Shown piece by piece: positions 47,928 through 62,453 of a DNA stretch of 64,000 nucleotides. How positions within the stretch are numbered: the stretch's first letter is position 1; the number at the start of each line of letters is the position of its first letter. A program made the position numbers and the translations under genes. The notes below the pieces were generated by a model, which searched no databases, had not been told where the DNA came from, and saw only the letters and a list, made by a program, of their open reading frames with translations. The stretch is from the NCBI RefSeq assembly GCF_025024155.1, contig NW_026251736.1, positions 1 to 64,000 on the forward strand. The letters are read 5' to 3'. The DNA comes from Gamsiella multidivaricata. Its lineage: Eukaryota; Mortierellomycota; Mortierellomycetes; Mortierellales; Mortierellaceae.

Positions 47928-48629
47928 CGAACATGCTATGCATTCTATCTCTCTGCTGTTCCTTCACATACTTTCACAGACAATTGACAATTGACGAGCG
48001 CTTTCCAACAAGCAGCCTGGTGCACACCTTTAAACACGACAGACATCTCTTCAGTGAAGATGAGAGTAAAGAAGAATGGTAAACGCGTGATATTACTATA
48101 ACTACACAAAAGGACGCGTAGGGAAGTAATGATGATTTGGCGGAGCGATATGAAGCTCAGTGTGATTTCCGTAGTAAGGTCGCGTGTGTGGGCTCGGTTG
48201 TTTGAGCAGCATAGATTTTTTCTTGCAGCAAAAGCGTTCAGTCGGCAACCCGCTGACGTCGCCTTCCCACTAAATCATCATCACTTCACAACGACGCGCG
48301 CAACGCCTCCTCTTTCTCCGTTCTCTCTCCTCCTCCATCCCGTAAAGCCCCACGAAAGCAGCATCACGCCAGCAACAGCAGTAGCAGTAATAACAATCGA
48401 AAGCAACGGCAGCAGGACGAGATCATCCAGGCAGTAATCATCTCTTTTTGCCCGTTTACCCAATCCGCGGCTTGTCCAAGATTCGCTGTACGCATTGAAA
48501 GACATCCGTAGTGGGTACGACAGCAGCTTGACTAGTTAACCGGAAGCCTGGTACTCAGGCAAGGAGCAGATCGCTCAAGTTCGTGTGTGATTCTCATTGC
48601 GCGCCTTTCATCCTCTTCTCTAGCTAGTC

Positions 48630-50873
48630 ATGCAGACATCACAACAGCAACATCAGCAACAGCAACAGCAGCAGTTCCAACAACATATGCAGCAGCAACA
48701 GCAACGGGCATCAGCAATGCAGGTAGCCGGAAGGATGCCTAACGGCAGGCATGGCTCCTTTGAAATGGGTACGGATTCTAAATTTCAGGATTCCTACTCT
48801 GGCGCACACGGCGTTGGGCTGTCTTACTGACTTTATTACTTGACCATGCTCGTGGACTCTTAGGCCAACCAAACCAAGGCTGGGGCTATGGATCAGGACC
48901 TATGCCAGGAATGAACCAAGGCCGCCCACCGATGTCAGGCTTCCCTAGTGTGATGCAATCGTCTTTGCTTCAGCAACAACAGCAACAGCAGCATCAGAAC
49001 TCATCATCACAGCAAGCCCACCAACATCCTAACCATCAGCAGGAAATTCTAGACATGTCGGATTTCCCAGCCCTTGGAAGTGCTAATAGCGCTTCCTCTA
49101 ATCCTGGTCTTTCAGCAGCAAGTTATGCTAGCACAGCAGGGACATTGTCTAACACAGGATCATCGGCCCCTGGCACTGGTCTTTCGCAAGAATTCAGCAT
49201 AGAGGATGACTTTCCCGCGCTACCAGGAGCAAGGCCCAACTCTGCAGGATCAGGTCGTCATTTCGGTTCGATGCAGCTGCATCAACAACAACCGGCCCAT
49301 CAGAACTCGTCGCGATCTCAACAAAGCCTTCAGCACCATCCTTCTCAGCAGCAAGCACAGCATATGCTGCAGCAATCGCAACTAGATGGAATGGGGGCGT
49401 TCTCTTCAATGATCAGCCCCTCCTCAGGTTCACAGCTACAGCAGTCGATACAGCTTCAGCAGCAATTGGCAAACGACTTGATGTTTCAGCAGCAACAGCA
49501 GCAACTGTTGCACATGAATGGTACATGTCGGATCATTGTTTGTTCTTTTCTGGATCCGAGTCATACATGTTTGATTCCTTACAGGTGCCTCGTCACTGAC
49601 GATTTGATCGGCCATCATTAATCTAGGCTCTCATTCCCCTATCAACGCCCATCTCTCAAGTTCATCTAGTGAATTGGGCAAGGCGACAAAGGTAATTGAC
49701 CAGGCGTGGAGCACGTGGTCATGGACTGCGACAACATGAAGCGCTTTGGACGAACGGCAGCTTATCATTTTTTTATTTGGCGCCAAGTCAGTGCAGGCAC
49801 TCATGATTATTACGCGTTCTTAATCGGGGCTTTAGAGCTATGCAACAAAGGCTGGCAACGGATCAGGACTCTTCTTGGCATCAGCAAGCAGTCCTATGTC
49901 CTCTACAACATCTGTACTGTCAACAACACCTATCTCTGGTGGAAATGCAGCTGCACAATTAAGTTCATCGCAATCAGGATCAGCAACAAACGCTTCCACA
50001 AGGCTAGGCGAGTCAGGTCTTGGCGGCTCTGCGTCCGGGAACTCAAATGCAGAATCGAAAGGGCAAAATCAATCGATGCTTGACGATCACGATCGGTTTG
50101 GCCTATTTGGAATGCTGGGAGTTATTCGCACCGCAGATCAGGATTCCACCACATTAACTCTCGGCCGCGATTTGACTACTTTGGGGCTCAGTCTGAACTC
50201 GGCAGAGTATGTTTCCGGCTATATACACTTGAGCCTTGACTTGATATGATAAGGCGATGTTGATGAGGATAGCACAGTTGTACTGATCGAACGCTGTTTT
50301 TCGTGTCACGCGGTGGCTCTCTCATTTATATCGAATAGACCGCTATATGGAACGTTTGCATCACCATGGTTTGAGGTACCGACGTCGGCGGACGTAGAGG
50401 CAGAATTCCATGTGCCTGCATGTTACAACGTTCAACCTCCACCTCCACCGCAAGCGAAGCTCAGCTCAGTTTTGGACGAGACACTCTTTTACATGTTCTA
50501 CTCTATGCCGAGAGACGCCCTGCAGGACGCTGCAGCCATTGAGCTTTACAATCGGCATTGGCGGTATCACAAGGAGCTGAGGTTATGGCTCATGAAAGAT
50601 CAAGCCTCAGAGCAGTCGAAAACGCCGACATTCGAGAGGGGAAGCTACATTTTCTTTGATCCGAACAGCTGGGAGAAGGTGAAGAAGGAGTTCATTGTCA
50701 TGTACGATGCCCTGGAGGAACGCCGGCAAGTCAGTGCTCTTCCACCCAACGGCAGCGCAGTCTCGGGCGCTCATCCCACTGGAGCAACTACTGTTAACGG
50801 CGGTCTGTCCCTCTCTGGGTTGCCACATGAGGGCCTAAGGAGATCTATCGCACAGCAAGGACAGGCACTCTGA
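48630..50873 (+). CDS. NOT2: CCR4-NOT complex subunit NOT2 (CNOT2/Cdc36 type)
   Basis: Model: join(48630..48768, 48864..49520, 49627..49691, 49836..50206, 50339..50873), 588 residues, closing in frame. The acceptor of exon 4 could also be 15 bases later without changing frame. The N-terminal half is Gln/Ser/Met-rich, with the conserved EILDMSDFPALGS and EFSIEDDFPALPG segments, a pair typical of CNOT2 orthologues. The C-terminal half has FGLFGMLGVIRTADQDSTTL (about 360-385), LGRDLTTLGLSLNS, then the NOT2/3/5 domain: LYGTFASPWFEVP, DETLFYMFYSMPRDALQ, AIELYNRHWRYHKELRLWLM and GSYIFFDPNSWEKVKKEF. NOT2 pairs with NOT3/5 on the NOT1 scaffold in mRNA deadenylation and repression. A short disordered tail extends past the domain. 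The gene converges on the membrane-protein gene, 402 bp between stops. Confidence 0.95.
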
Positions 50874-51275
50874 CATTGAAGCGCACTGGGCGTTTGGTGC
50901 TGAGGGGCCGAAACTTTAACCTTAAAATAAAGTGATTCCCTTTTACTGTTATGTTCTCTGATTGCGCGTAAGGGGTATGTGACATCTGGTATCTGCGCGT
51001 AAGAACCGATAGTGCCATTCGGACCTTGGAATTTAAGATTTGGTCCTGACCGTATGTTGATAATCCTTTTGAGCCTGTGAGGCTGGGTTATCACTGACAT
51101 CCCCAAGCTCGACGATGCTCCAATGAGATCCTGATGCCATACTGTGCACAGTCGCGCCAAGAGATGTGCCTTCGATAGCGTCCGCTCCTAACGTCCCAGG
51201 AAAAATTTAGAAAAGGATGGCGTCTTAATGAAAATGGATTGATAGAAGGCGTCGCATGTGGACAAACATGTCAAT
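50874..51275. other. Convergent 3' flanks of NOT2 and the membrane-protein gene
   Basis: AATAAA at 50926-50931 is the likely NOT2 polyadenylation signal. Nothing else is supported. Confidence 0.5.
50926..50931 (+). terminator. Polyadenylation signal of NOT2
   Basis: AATAAA 53 bases after the stop codon at 50871-50873. Confidence 0.5.
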
Positions 51276-54200
51276 CTACAACAGCTGCAATTCCCTAATA
51301 CCCTGTTGCTCTTGACGAAAATCGAACCCAGGCCGCGGCCCTTCTTCTGAGCGGGATCCAACAGTGTCGGATGCTACTCTCTTGTTTGTCTTCTTTTTCT
51401 TTGCCCAATGCCATAGAAAGACCTTGTCAGCTACTACGAAAACAATGATCAGGAGAGCCCATCCTGCTACAATCCAGGATAGCATGACCTTGGGACCCCC
51501 ACCGACTGTCCACGCGTGTCCCATCTTAAGGTTCGGGGCCATCACCCATTTCCCACCAATCCGTTCGCCTTTGACCTTGTTGGGTTCTGGCGATGGACAG
51601 AGCAAAGCCACCAGTAAGGACGCGTAGAGGACGCATGAGAAGGAAAAAGTTCTCCAGTAGTTGACCTTGTTCCAGTAGCACGGCTTCATTCGGATAGTAT
51701 AACAGGCCATCGCCAACATAACCGCCATAGACACAAGACCCCTAAAGCGTCTTTGAGAAGGAGATTGGATCAAAAGAAAATCGACTGCTAGCAAAAGACC
51801 GAGGTTCTTGAGGGCTGCAACGCCATTAGGTCGAAAACAAATTTCACCCTTCGCTGGCACCCGCTCGAAAGAGGTCAAAAAGACCATGAACAAAAGGTAG
51901 GCCAGCGTGTAGCCGAGCAGACTAAATGCAAGGTAGAGAGAAGGTTGTACTTGTGGCCCTGTGCAAAGTAGCGAACTTGCAGATGGAGCGGCAGTCGAAG
52001 CAGGATCCAGCAGCGTAACGACAATCGAGTTGAAAATGTTTGACGGGCGAAACGTTCCATGTCCTTCGCGCCTTGCTCGCTCCTCCTGCTGCGTAAATCG
52101 TTCGTATGCGTACGCGTGGATGGCTTGCGACTGGCATGCTGCTGAAGACAAAAACGTGCTCAAGATCGGAAGATAGAGGACACTCTATGGGAACGTCAAT
52201 AGATATGGACTGATTAGGGTCGTGATCATTCAGCAAAAGTATATGCGTAATAGTAACCGATGTGGGTGAAATTCTCTGCTTTTTAGGGTTCATGGACATG
52301 ACCTTACAACGACAGGAATAAAACAGCTCACCCAACCAACACTTATGGTTGGCCAGTGTGGTTTCCCTTCACGGCGTAAACGCCTACACCGCCTATTCCA
52401 TCCATGGATGCTAAGCGCCACAATCCAGCCAATCTGAACGACGACAAAGCACGACCAAAACCGTAGAAGATACCAATCGTGGGTGTTGATAGAGGGCTGC
52501 AGACCAAGACTGTTGACCACCTGCATAACAATGTCACCATCTCCTGCCATATCTTCCCGAGGTGGGTACGTCTTAAGGGAACCGTCCTCAGTAGGAAGCG
52601 AACCGATGGAACTTGTTGTATTTGTCGTATTGCTTCCGGGAACAGACAGTCCATGCGAGATCAGTCCTGCGGCCGTATTCACAAGACGGTTTCGTATGTT
52701 CTCCAAGTCGCTTTGGGCCAACGACGCTAGAGAGCTGTTTGTCATCAGAGCTGTAATGTTCGGTAGCCAAACCGGCAGATTATCGGCGATCCAGTCGGTC
52801 GATATACTGATATTTTTTATCCAAGGCGCTGCTAACGCAGTGGCATTATCCAAGAGCGGCATGTTCTGCCACCAATCAAACAGTTGCTGCTGCCCGAAGG
52901 TTCTGGTAGATCCTTCAGAAGACCTTGGTGTCGAGTCATTTCCCACAATCCTACTAGTTCTTGTTGTGTCGTTTGAATTGTGAAGTGTGAAACTAAATAT
53001 TGTGCTGTTGCCCAGAGAGAGCATGCCATCGTGGTAATGTAGTCTTGAGAAGTTGGCGGGCGCGTCTTGACCTGTCGATGCTGTTGCATCTCGGAAAACA
53101 TTAAGAACAACCTCGGCGCTCTCATACATATCGTTGGTTTTCTCTGCTTGATTGTAAAACTCCATCAACTCGCGTAGTGGAAATGAAAAGAGCTGCAGAA
53201 ACTCTATCACAAGGATCCCGACCTGCAAATAGTTGAACCAAGCTAGAAACGACATGGACCTGAACTCTGGCGAACAGTCAGCGTCGTTATCGCCATTTTC
53301 ATCATCACCATTGTCTTTTTTACGCTCCTGGTGCTGCTCCTTGGTGCTGTTGTCCACACTTTGAGCGCATTCGGGGCGTTCATGTTGGAAGAGATACTCT
53401 CCTGGATATATGGGGCCCGAGTAATCATAAAAATCATCAGCCCCTTTGAGATTTTCGTGGCTACCAGAGCTAAGGATGTTGCATCGCTCTATTGTCTCCC
53501 TTGTCTCATGCTCATTCTGTTTGTTCGGGATTATGGTTGTTGGCGTATCCTCTTGCAAAATATCCGCCTCGTAATCCCGTCGCCGAACGTACACGCGTTG
53601 TCGCACGAGAACGAAGCCATTGATACCAGTGACAAATATAAAGATCCCATGCTCCATGAGTTGGTCCCCAAAATCCTTGATTCCGAGCGCGATTTTCATT
53701 ACATGTGCCACGACGCTGTCCATCAAACTGTCGCCTTCCTCAGTATTAAACGTCCACGGCGCCTCATTCGAAAGGCCGTCCTGAGCCTTCAGGTTAGCCC
53801 CTACTATAAGGGCGGCGCCTGCGAAAATGCACCCAATAAGACACCAGCCAACGACGAACTCCCAGAGCCTCTCGCCAGCTAGCTCCTCAAGAGACCGGTC
53901 CAGCTTTGATCCGCACGCACTGTCGCCTTCCACCTTGCGTTCAGCCACTTGGTCGCCTGTACCAGAGCCGTGATTGAAGACCGGCACCGAGTCCTGGACC
54001 TCCGAGCGTTCCGTGCGCTGTTGTTGGTGTCGCCGCCATATTTCGTCCATCGCTGTCTCTTCATCATATTCGGCCCTTGAGGTTGCCGATGTCGCTCCAT
54101 CCTTATTCTCCCGCATGTGAGAACTGATCTGGTACTGTCGCTGAGTTTTCCGCTTGCGGATGTTGTCCCTGCGCCGACAAGGTCGCAGGCCATCCATCAG

Positions 54201-54386
54201 ACATCGTGTTTGAGCAGCCATGGTTTCTACCAAGCGGTCCGCCTCGCTCTGTGCCTTGAACCATAACGCCAACCTTTGAGAAGCAGGGGTTGTACAGCGG
54301 CTTATAAAGAGATAAAGAACAAAGGCCGCGAGCAGGAAGAAGACCAGAACAAAAAACAGAAGGAAAGTTAGCCTTGAAGTTTCCAT
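51276..54386 (-). CDS. Large multi-pass membrane protein, unknown function
   Basis: Model: complement(join(51276..52184, 52332..54386)), phase-0 intron, 987 residues. The N-terminus starts directly with a membrane segment (TFLLFFVLVFFLLAAFVLYL), then a charged cytosolic stretch and helices EFVVGWCLIGCIFAGAALIV and GIFIFVTGINGFVLV. An acidic loop follows, then YLQVGILVIEFLQLFSFPL and a roughly 270-residue Asn/Ser/Thr-rich region with many N-glycosylation sequons (for example NTTNTTSS), presumably extracytosolic. Next are FVVVQIGWIVALSIHG and a cluster of about six further helices in exon 2 (YLAFSLLGYTLAYLLFMVFL; GLLLAVDFLLIQ; a Trp-rich RMKPCYWNKVNYWRTF segment). The architecture (helices, glycosylated loop, helices, basic tail) suggests a plasma-membrane or vacuolar sensor or channel-like protein. 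I recognise no named family, and TRP/Flc-like proteins are only an architectural comparison. Confidence 0.8.
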
Positions 54387-54910
54387 GATAGCGTGTATGT
54401 TCGGCCAACAGGCGTATGGTGTGAAGAAAGCGAATAATCTAGATGGGTGTAGTCGGAGAGGGAAGTAGAATAAGGAGGAAGTATATAGGAACGAAAGCGG
54501 CTACGAAGATAAAGGGAGGTATGATTCGACGTGGCAGGGAAGATATGAAATGAGGGTTGAAATATTCCACACAACCCTGAACTACCCTAAATGGCGGAGG
54601 GCGGGAGAATGTCGGCGAGAAATGGAATCATTGACGACTGGGAAGGTGATAGTGCGTTTATTAAAAGCTCCTGAGTGAGGCACGCATGCCTTCTAGGTAC
54701 CTCTAGATTAGGCATTTGAAACCGGGATTCTTGGACAGTTAGAAACGGTGAGGCAGAATTCCTTGTATTGGATGATTATGTGGAATTTTTGCATTATTCC
54801 TCCACTTGGACCATTCTTTGGGCTGGCCAAAGTCTATGCCAACATGGGTTCGTTAAGGGCGCGCGTGGTCTTTGTCGCTTTCTTTTTGACAGCGATTCTG
54901 TCTGGTTGAC
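54387..54910. other. Promoter side of the membrane-protein gene / 3' flank of VPS20
   Basis: Both neighbours are on the minus strand. No ORF or motif stands out. Confidence 0.5.
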
Positions 54911-55884
54911 CTAAGAAAAAAAGGCCGAGAGCCACCGTTTATCAGACTCTGAAGCTGATCTCACTGCTATCAGATGTCCATAACGACTCGTACCAATACC
55001 TTGTTCCTCCTGCGTCTGCCAGGATGCTGCTTCGCGTTCCTCTCTGGAAGCCCCAGGCACAGCAGGTAGCATGGCTTTCGTCTCTGTGGCCTATGCGGGA
55101 TGTACAAGAGCGAATGCGTAGTGGTTGACGTGAATTTACAAGTCTTAAATGCAATACATGCTGAAGCTTTATCCGAGTGCTGCAACAACGTCCGTACCAC
55201 CATTTCGTCCAGCTCCCGTTCAATGTCCTCTTCCTCGGCAACAGACAAACGTGTGCTGAGCATCTCATCAATCTCGTTCTGATACTCAATACTTTCAGCG
55301 GTCTCATCCATCAGTCTCTCTACATCAGAGAGTGACATTTCTTTATGTAGCTCCTTGAGTACTTGGTTTCCTGCTGCTAGGCCTTCAAACACTTGCTTCT
55401 CAACCAGCGCCTGCTCAATAGAAAATGTCTATTTAGCGAGTCAAACAATCAAATGTTCTAATTAGTCGAGGTGTCTGATAGATATAACATTGACACGCAC
55501 AGCAGAGCCAAAAAGAGCGCTTGACAGCTTGAGCAAGGGTTTACCAATTCGTCCAAGTTTGTCATTTGCAACTGCGTTTTCTCTAGCAGTCCTTCCTGGA
55601 ACTTTTTCCGCCGGAGAGCCAGGAGGGCACGCTTTTTGTCCCCTTTGGCGAGATAGGTCTTGGCCATCTCCTGTTCCTTTGCGATAACAAGGTCCAGCTA
55701 TCGGTTTTCATCAACAAAGAATGCGTTCAGGAGAGCACTCAAGCTGGCTTACACCAGCAGAAGGGAATGTGTAATGCCATACCCTCTTGTTGTACTGCTT
55801 CAACTTGTCCCTCTGGACCTTGAGGTCGAGGATCGCCCTGTCATGAGCCGTTATCTTGTTGGCTTTGGAGGTGGTCGTACCCAT
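54911..55884 (-). CDS. VPS20: ESCRT-III subunit Vps20/CHMP6
   Basis: Model: complement(join(54911..55090, 55198..55428, 55545..55697, 55783..55884)), 221 residues, closing in frame. The N-terminus MGTTTSKANK has Gly2 for N-myristoylation, as in the family, followed by DRAILDLKVQRDKLKQYNKR, DLVIAKEQEMAKTYLAKGDK and RALLALRRKKFQEGLLEKTQ: the basic alpha1-alpha2 hairpin of a Snf7-fold protein. QALVEKQVFEGLAAGNQVLK and MSLSDVERLMDETAESIEYQ continue the fold, and the acidic EEEDIERELDEMV lies near the C-terminus. Vps20 recruits and nucleates Snf7 at endosomes downstream of ESCRT-II (Vps25) in multivesicular-body sorting. The last exon (after the donor at 55197) encodes a variable tail; its exact splicing is the least certain part. 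Confidence 0.9.
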
Positions 55885-57999
55885 CGCTTTCTTCGTGTGT
55901 TCTGGAATGAGTGATGGGTGAATGAAGGGTCATGTTTGAAAGGGTGCATTCACCGCCATGGCATACAGACCACGTGCTAATACACCTTGATTGGTGGCGC
56001 AAAGGCATTCAGGTCTATCCTAGGGGCTGGCCTACAATGCCTACTGAGCTGGATGTCTTGAGAGAATTCATCTCCTTGTGCGCCCCGTTCCGTAACAGTC
56101 GTCTCTTAATTCTTACAACTGCTTGCCTTGGCGATCAGCATGCCCTTATGGAACAATCTTTGACAATGACAGAGAGCAGGAATGGACTCGACTCGGCCTT
56201 TGTCATTCTCAGCTGCTAGAGTTCGTTACTGGATCCATTGCAAGTCGCCAAGATTTAGAATGCTTAGTCATTGTAATCGACTTTCAGCAGCGAGGCGCCC
56301 TCCGCAACTGCCTCGAACTTCATATAATGCGGCATGTACGACCAACAGCAGTGAGCAGTTTCATGGTGACGGCCAGGCGCCCTATTGTGCCATCGTTCGG
56401 TCGGTACTTATAGTGGCTATGCATTGGATCAGAATACCGCCGATCCCACCGAGATTTTACAGGCGGATCGTGATGGCATGTATTCTTTGGAACCCTAGCC
56501 TGAGAGGTCGCGACAGCGGGCCTTCTCTCGAGAATATATACCCACCTTCGGACCGCCATATGTGAAGACGATCTGGCTCAATCCTGCAAGAGACGGCCTC
56601 AACAATTCATGAGCTTGATTAAACAGAGTCTACAAAGCGACCAAGACCGACGGCCAATGTGGTATACCATTCCTTCTCAGTTAGATGCTTTCGATGCAGA
56701 AGTCTTTGATACCGTAATGGACGTCAGTACCAATAGTAAACAGCTCGTTTACGCATGCGGCGTCCCAATCCAGATGCTATGCGCCTCGTTCGATGACGAT
56801 AAGCCCAGGGTCGTCAAAATGATGGACTCGCTTCTTTGTTAACGTTTTACAGGAAGAAGCCCCAACCCACCTTATCAACATCACGAACGCATCTGACAAA
56901 AAGTTGTTTTGTGATTTGATCATGCGTACCAGCGCTTGCTTCTTTAGTCTATGCATATCCTCCGACACTCAAAATGACCCTGCCTTTTGCAGTGTCTCGT
57001 CCCTTTCCGTGGTGTTGAACGCGCTCGAAATCGATCCAAGGGCAGTGGTATGGCCTCTGACACTAGTACTCGTAGGAATGGACTGCTGTGCAAGCGTGGA
57101 TAAGATGGGGCCCAGTAAAATGTCGTTGTGAAGAGAGCCAACCGCCCAGCCTTGGAGGAGCTTCGACGCGATATATAGGTAATCGCGAGTACAGGAGCAT
57201 CCCACTCGGCGCTTTCGTTACCAAAGGACGCGCTCGGCAGACGCGCTCGGACTGATGGGCTCGGGTCAGGAAACTAGCGTAGAGCTACGAATACTAGGCA
57301 ACCTATGTACATGTACATGTCTAATCCAATTAGCGGCTATCGCGTAGCAGAGAATAAAGCCCTCGTACTCGACTATGCCCAGAGACTCCAAAACAATAAA
57401 TGCAGCCTCATGTGATATAATATCCTTCTGTCACCAACAATCGTTTATTTTACAATAGGTCGCAGCAGCTATATACAACTTCATTTTTCTACGGCTTGAG
57501 GGAATCTATTCGTCAACGAAAATTGTAAAAGTGTGCTAGAGACGAGCAAGATGGATAGGGGTGACAATGGTAGAAGAAAGTTTGTTAAAAGAAAAACGGC
57601 GAGATGAGCTAGAATACATTGCGTATGACGAGGCGGACATATTCAGAGTAGATCCCAAAAAAAAAAAAAAGACGGAGATTATCTTTTGGAAAGACATTCT
57701 GTATATTCTGCTACAGACGTCGGACGTAAAATTGGAAGTATGCGAGACACTTACTTTGTGGAGGGCAACAGTTGCTTTAACATCCCAGAATCCTCGCAGC
57801 AACAAGACCTAGAATGACTGTTGTCCATAGCATCCATAGCACCTGGGACTGATAAACATAAAAAAAAAAGGAGAATACTTGTAGATGCCGCCCCGTTCAC
57901 AACATTGAGGACAATATGAGAAATGGGCAGCAAGTCGGCGAGGATAAAAAAAAGGTCAAAAGATGATGGTGACGCTGCATTCACCAATTCTTCGGGCTC
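55885..57999. other. Gene-poor interval between VPS20 and poly(A) polymerase
   Basis: Apart from the relic described at 55932-57290, no gene is supported. A poly(A) run occurs near 57658-57670; the ORFs at 57536-57812 and 57751-57987 have no domain. Confidence 0.45.
55932..57290 (+). pseudogene. Probable decayed protein-coding gene, family not recognised
   Basis: Coding-like plus-strand text runs for about 1.3 kb across changing frames. The frame from 55932 (PTELDVLREFISLCAPFRNS) stops at 56217. A second frame from about 56123 (LLEFVTGSIASRQDLECLVI, ending GRYL) is broken by stops near 56411, 56475 and 56502. The same frame resumes (MSLIKQSLQSDQDRRPMWYT; LVYACGVPIQMLCASFDDDK) to 56842. A third frame continues (LQEEAPTHLINITNASDKKL; VVWPLTLVLVGMDCCASVDK) to the TGA at about 57131, followed by RPALEELRRDI and a TAG. 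The lengths, residue balance and sequential hand-over between frames argue for one former gene rather than chance. Family and function are unknown. Confidence 0.5.
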
Positions 58000-60684
<2,685 letters not shown>

Positions 60685-60829
60685 GCTGTGCGTGAAACCG
60701 ACGGTTGTGCTGAGGTGGTACCCAAAGAAAGAAAAGAGGGGATGAAGCTGATGGGCGATGAGGGCAAAGTGCAAAAGTGCAAATTTATTTTTAAGAGGAC
60801 ATACACACGTCAGCCACAGAATAGGTGAG

Positions 60830-61688
60830 CTATGGCAAATGGTGCAGCTGACAACGCTGTCCTTGCCAAAGGAGGGAGTCCTGGTCGAGGTTTGCAGCTA
60901 GCTCGCTCAGCACCATCGATGATTTTAAGAGGCCCAAGGTGAATCCCCTCTGCGTACCAACACCAATTGATGGCTCCTGTATCGTCCCTATGGGTCGTGA
61001 CAAGGGGTGATAGATGCGTCCTGTTGACATAGAAACTCTGAGTTGATCAGGCAGGAACGGTGTTCGCAACGTGCCTCCCCAGAGCAATTGACCTATGAAT
61101 AATGTGCACACATTCATTTTGTCACTTGCGGGTATATCATGGAGACCCTCATAGGGAACTGTTTGAATTGATCATGTCGAACTGACCTTCCTGCAGGCTG
61201 TGGAAGACAATTGGGGTGTCAGCAGCTTCGACGAAGTTCATCTCCTTGCCACAAGGGCTCAGCCAGGGGTATTCGGGGAAATGTGCTGTCGCATTGGGCT
61301 TGATGCGATTGATAAAGAAATCGAGGAACTTTGGGTCTTTGTAGCAGGAGACGAAGTTCTTCGGACGGGTGTCTTGAAGAAAGACCTGGCCGTGGATGTC
61401 GATGAAGTAGAAGTACGGACGAATGCCTTTGGCCTTCAGCTGCTTCACTGTCTCTGGTGCAGGGATCTGTCCGCGGTCATAGAGAGAGAGGGAAGGGGCT
61501 TCGCCCTGTTCGGTGTGTTGTGTAGATAGGCGTCTTGAGACAAATGGATACTGTTGACTGAGAGATGATGCTGAAGGACGAGTCCATGCAGAGGAGAACA
61601 TGGGCATGGGCATGTGGAGAGCACGAGTAATGACGCATGGGTTGAGTGCCATGGACAGGACCATCATCCTGCTCGTCGTTGTCGCCAT
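60830..61688 (-). CDS. UPF0598 (C8orf82-like) mitochondrial protein
   Basis: Model: complement(join(60830..61092, 61187..61688)), phase-1 intron, 254 residues. The start at 61688 gives MATTTSRMMVLSMALNPCVI, an Arg/Ser/Met-rich, acid-free leader of about 55 residues ending near VSRRLST, as expected for mitochondrial import. The conserved body has IRPYFYFIDIHGQVFLQDTR, NFVSCYKDPKFLDFFINRIK, YPWLSPCGKEMNFVEAADTP and, after the intron, LLWGGTLRTPFLPDQLRVS, then GFTLGLLKSSMVLSELAANL with a Trp near the end. These match the UPF0598 family of animals, fungi and protists, whose function is not established. The gene is in tandem with poly(A) polymerase and divergent from the MAP kinase gene. Confidence 0.92.
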
Positions 61689-62453
61689 GCTTCGTGTCGC
61701 GATCAAGTTAAGAGGACAAGATCTCTACGCCAATCATTGGGAGCACAAACGAAGTGTTTCATGTACTCCCCTTGATCGTTTTGAAAGAGCACGTTATTTT
61801 GTTGTCAAACAGTAACGGTTCGACATACAACCTGTCTGGCATCCAGCTCGGACCATTTCAAGGGTCGAGGGCAGCCTACTCATGAGGTACAGACAGCACA
61901 GGGCAGGGTAGCCGGGCTGTAATGGCGCTTCATTGGAAAGTTTTGTGACACCTTGATACATCAGCAAATGAAATAAAACGACCAATTATTACGTTTGAGG
62001 ATCCAATCAGGCACCCATCAGACACTAAAGCTCCCTCTTTTGTTCTTATCACCTCACCACCATCATCCATGGATGATTCGCTGCAGTGCTTCCTCCATTC
62101 TGCACCCTGTCTTTGTCCGTTGCTTCCCCATCACCCCTTTTTCTTTTCCCACCTCTGCTTGGTTTCTTTTTGAGTGCACTCACTCTAAAATTTATTTTCT
62201 TTCAGGTTTGGCTAAATGTTTTTCTGAAGCGGTAGAAGATTTGGATGCGTAGCTGCGCACTAAAATAGACATGCTTCCGTTATACTGTGAGTAGGTGCCC
62301 TAACCTCAAGCCAATTGCTTCTCCCCTTGTTTCTTCCCTCTTTCTCTCCTCACTCCCTCTCCCTCTCCGTGTCCCTCTCACTCTTTCCCCCATCGCCAGT
62401 TGCCCATCATTCTCTCGCGAATCACTAAGCGTCTGAGCGATACCATCTCCGAA
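61689..62453. other. Divergent intergenic region between UPF0598 and the MAP kinase
   Basis: Holds both promoters. The plus strand is strongly pyrimidine-rich at 62310-62400 (CTCCCTCTCC runs) just before the MAPK ATG. No ORF is supported. Confidence 0.5.

Larger units (their letters stand above)
44722..48629. other. Gene-poor interval with decayed coding fragments
   Basis: No intact gene found between HOP2 and NOT2. Separate entries describe one ORF (44862-45218, minus) and three coding-like but interrupted stretches (45450-46230, 46463-47330, 47469-47927, plus). From about 48130 to 48629 lies the presumed promoter and 5' UTR of the NOT2 gene. Confidence 0.5.
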
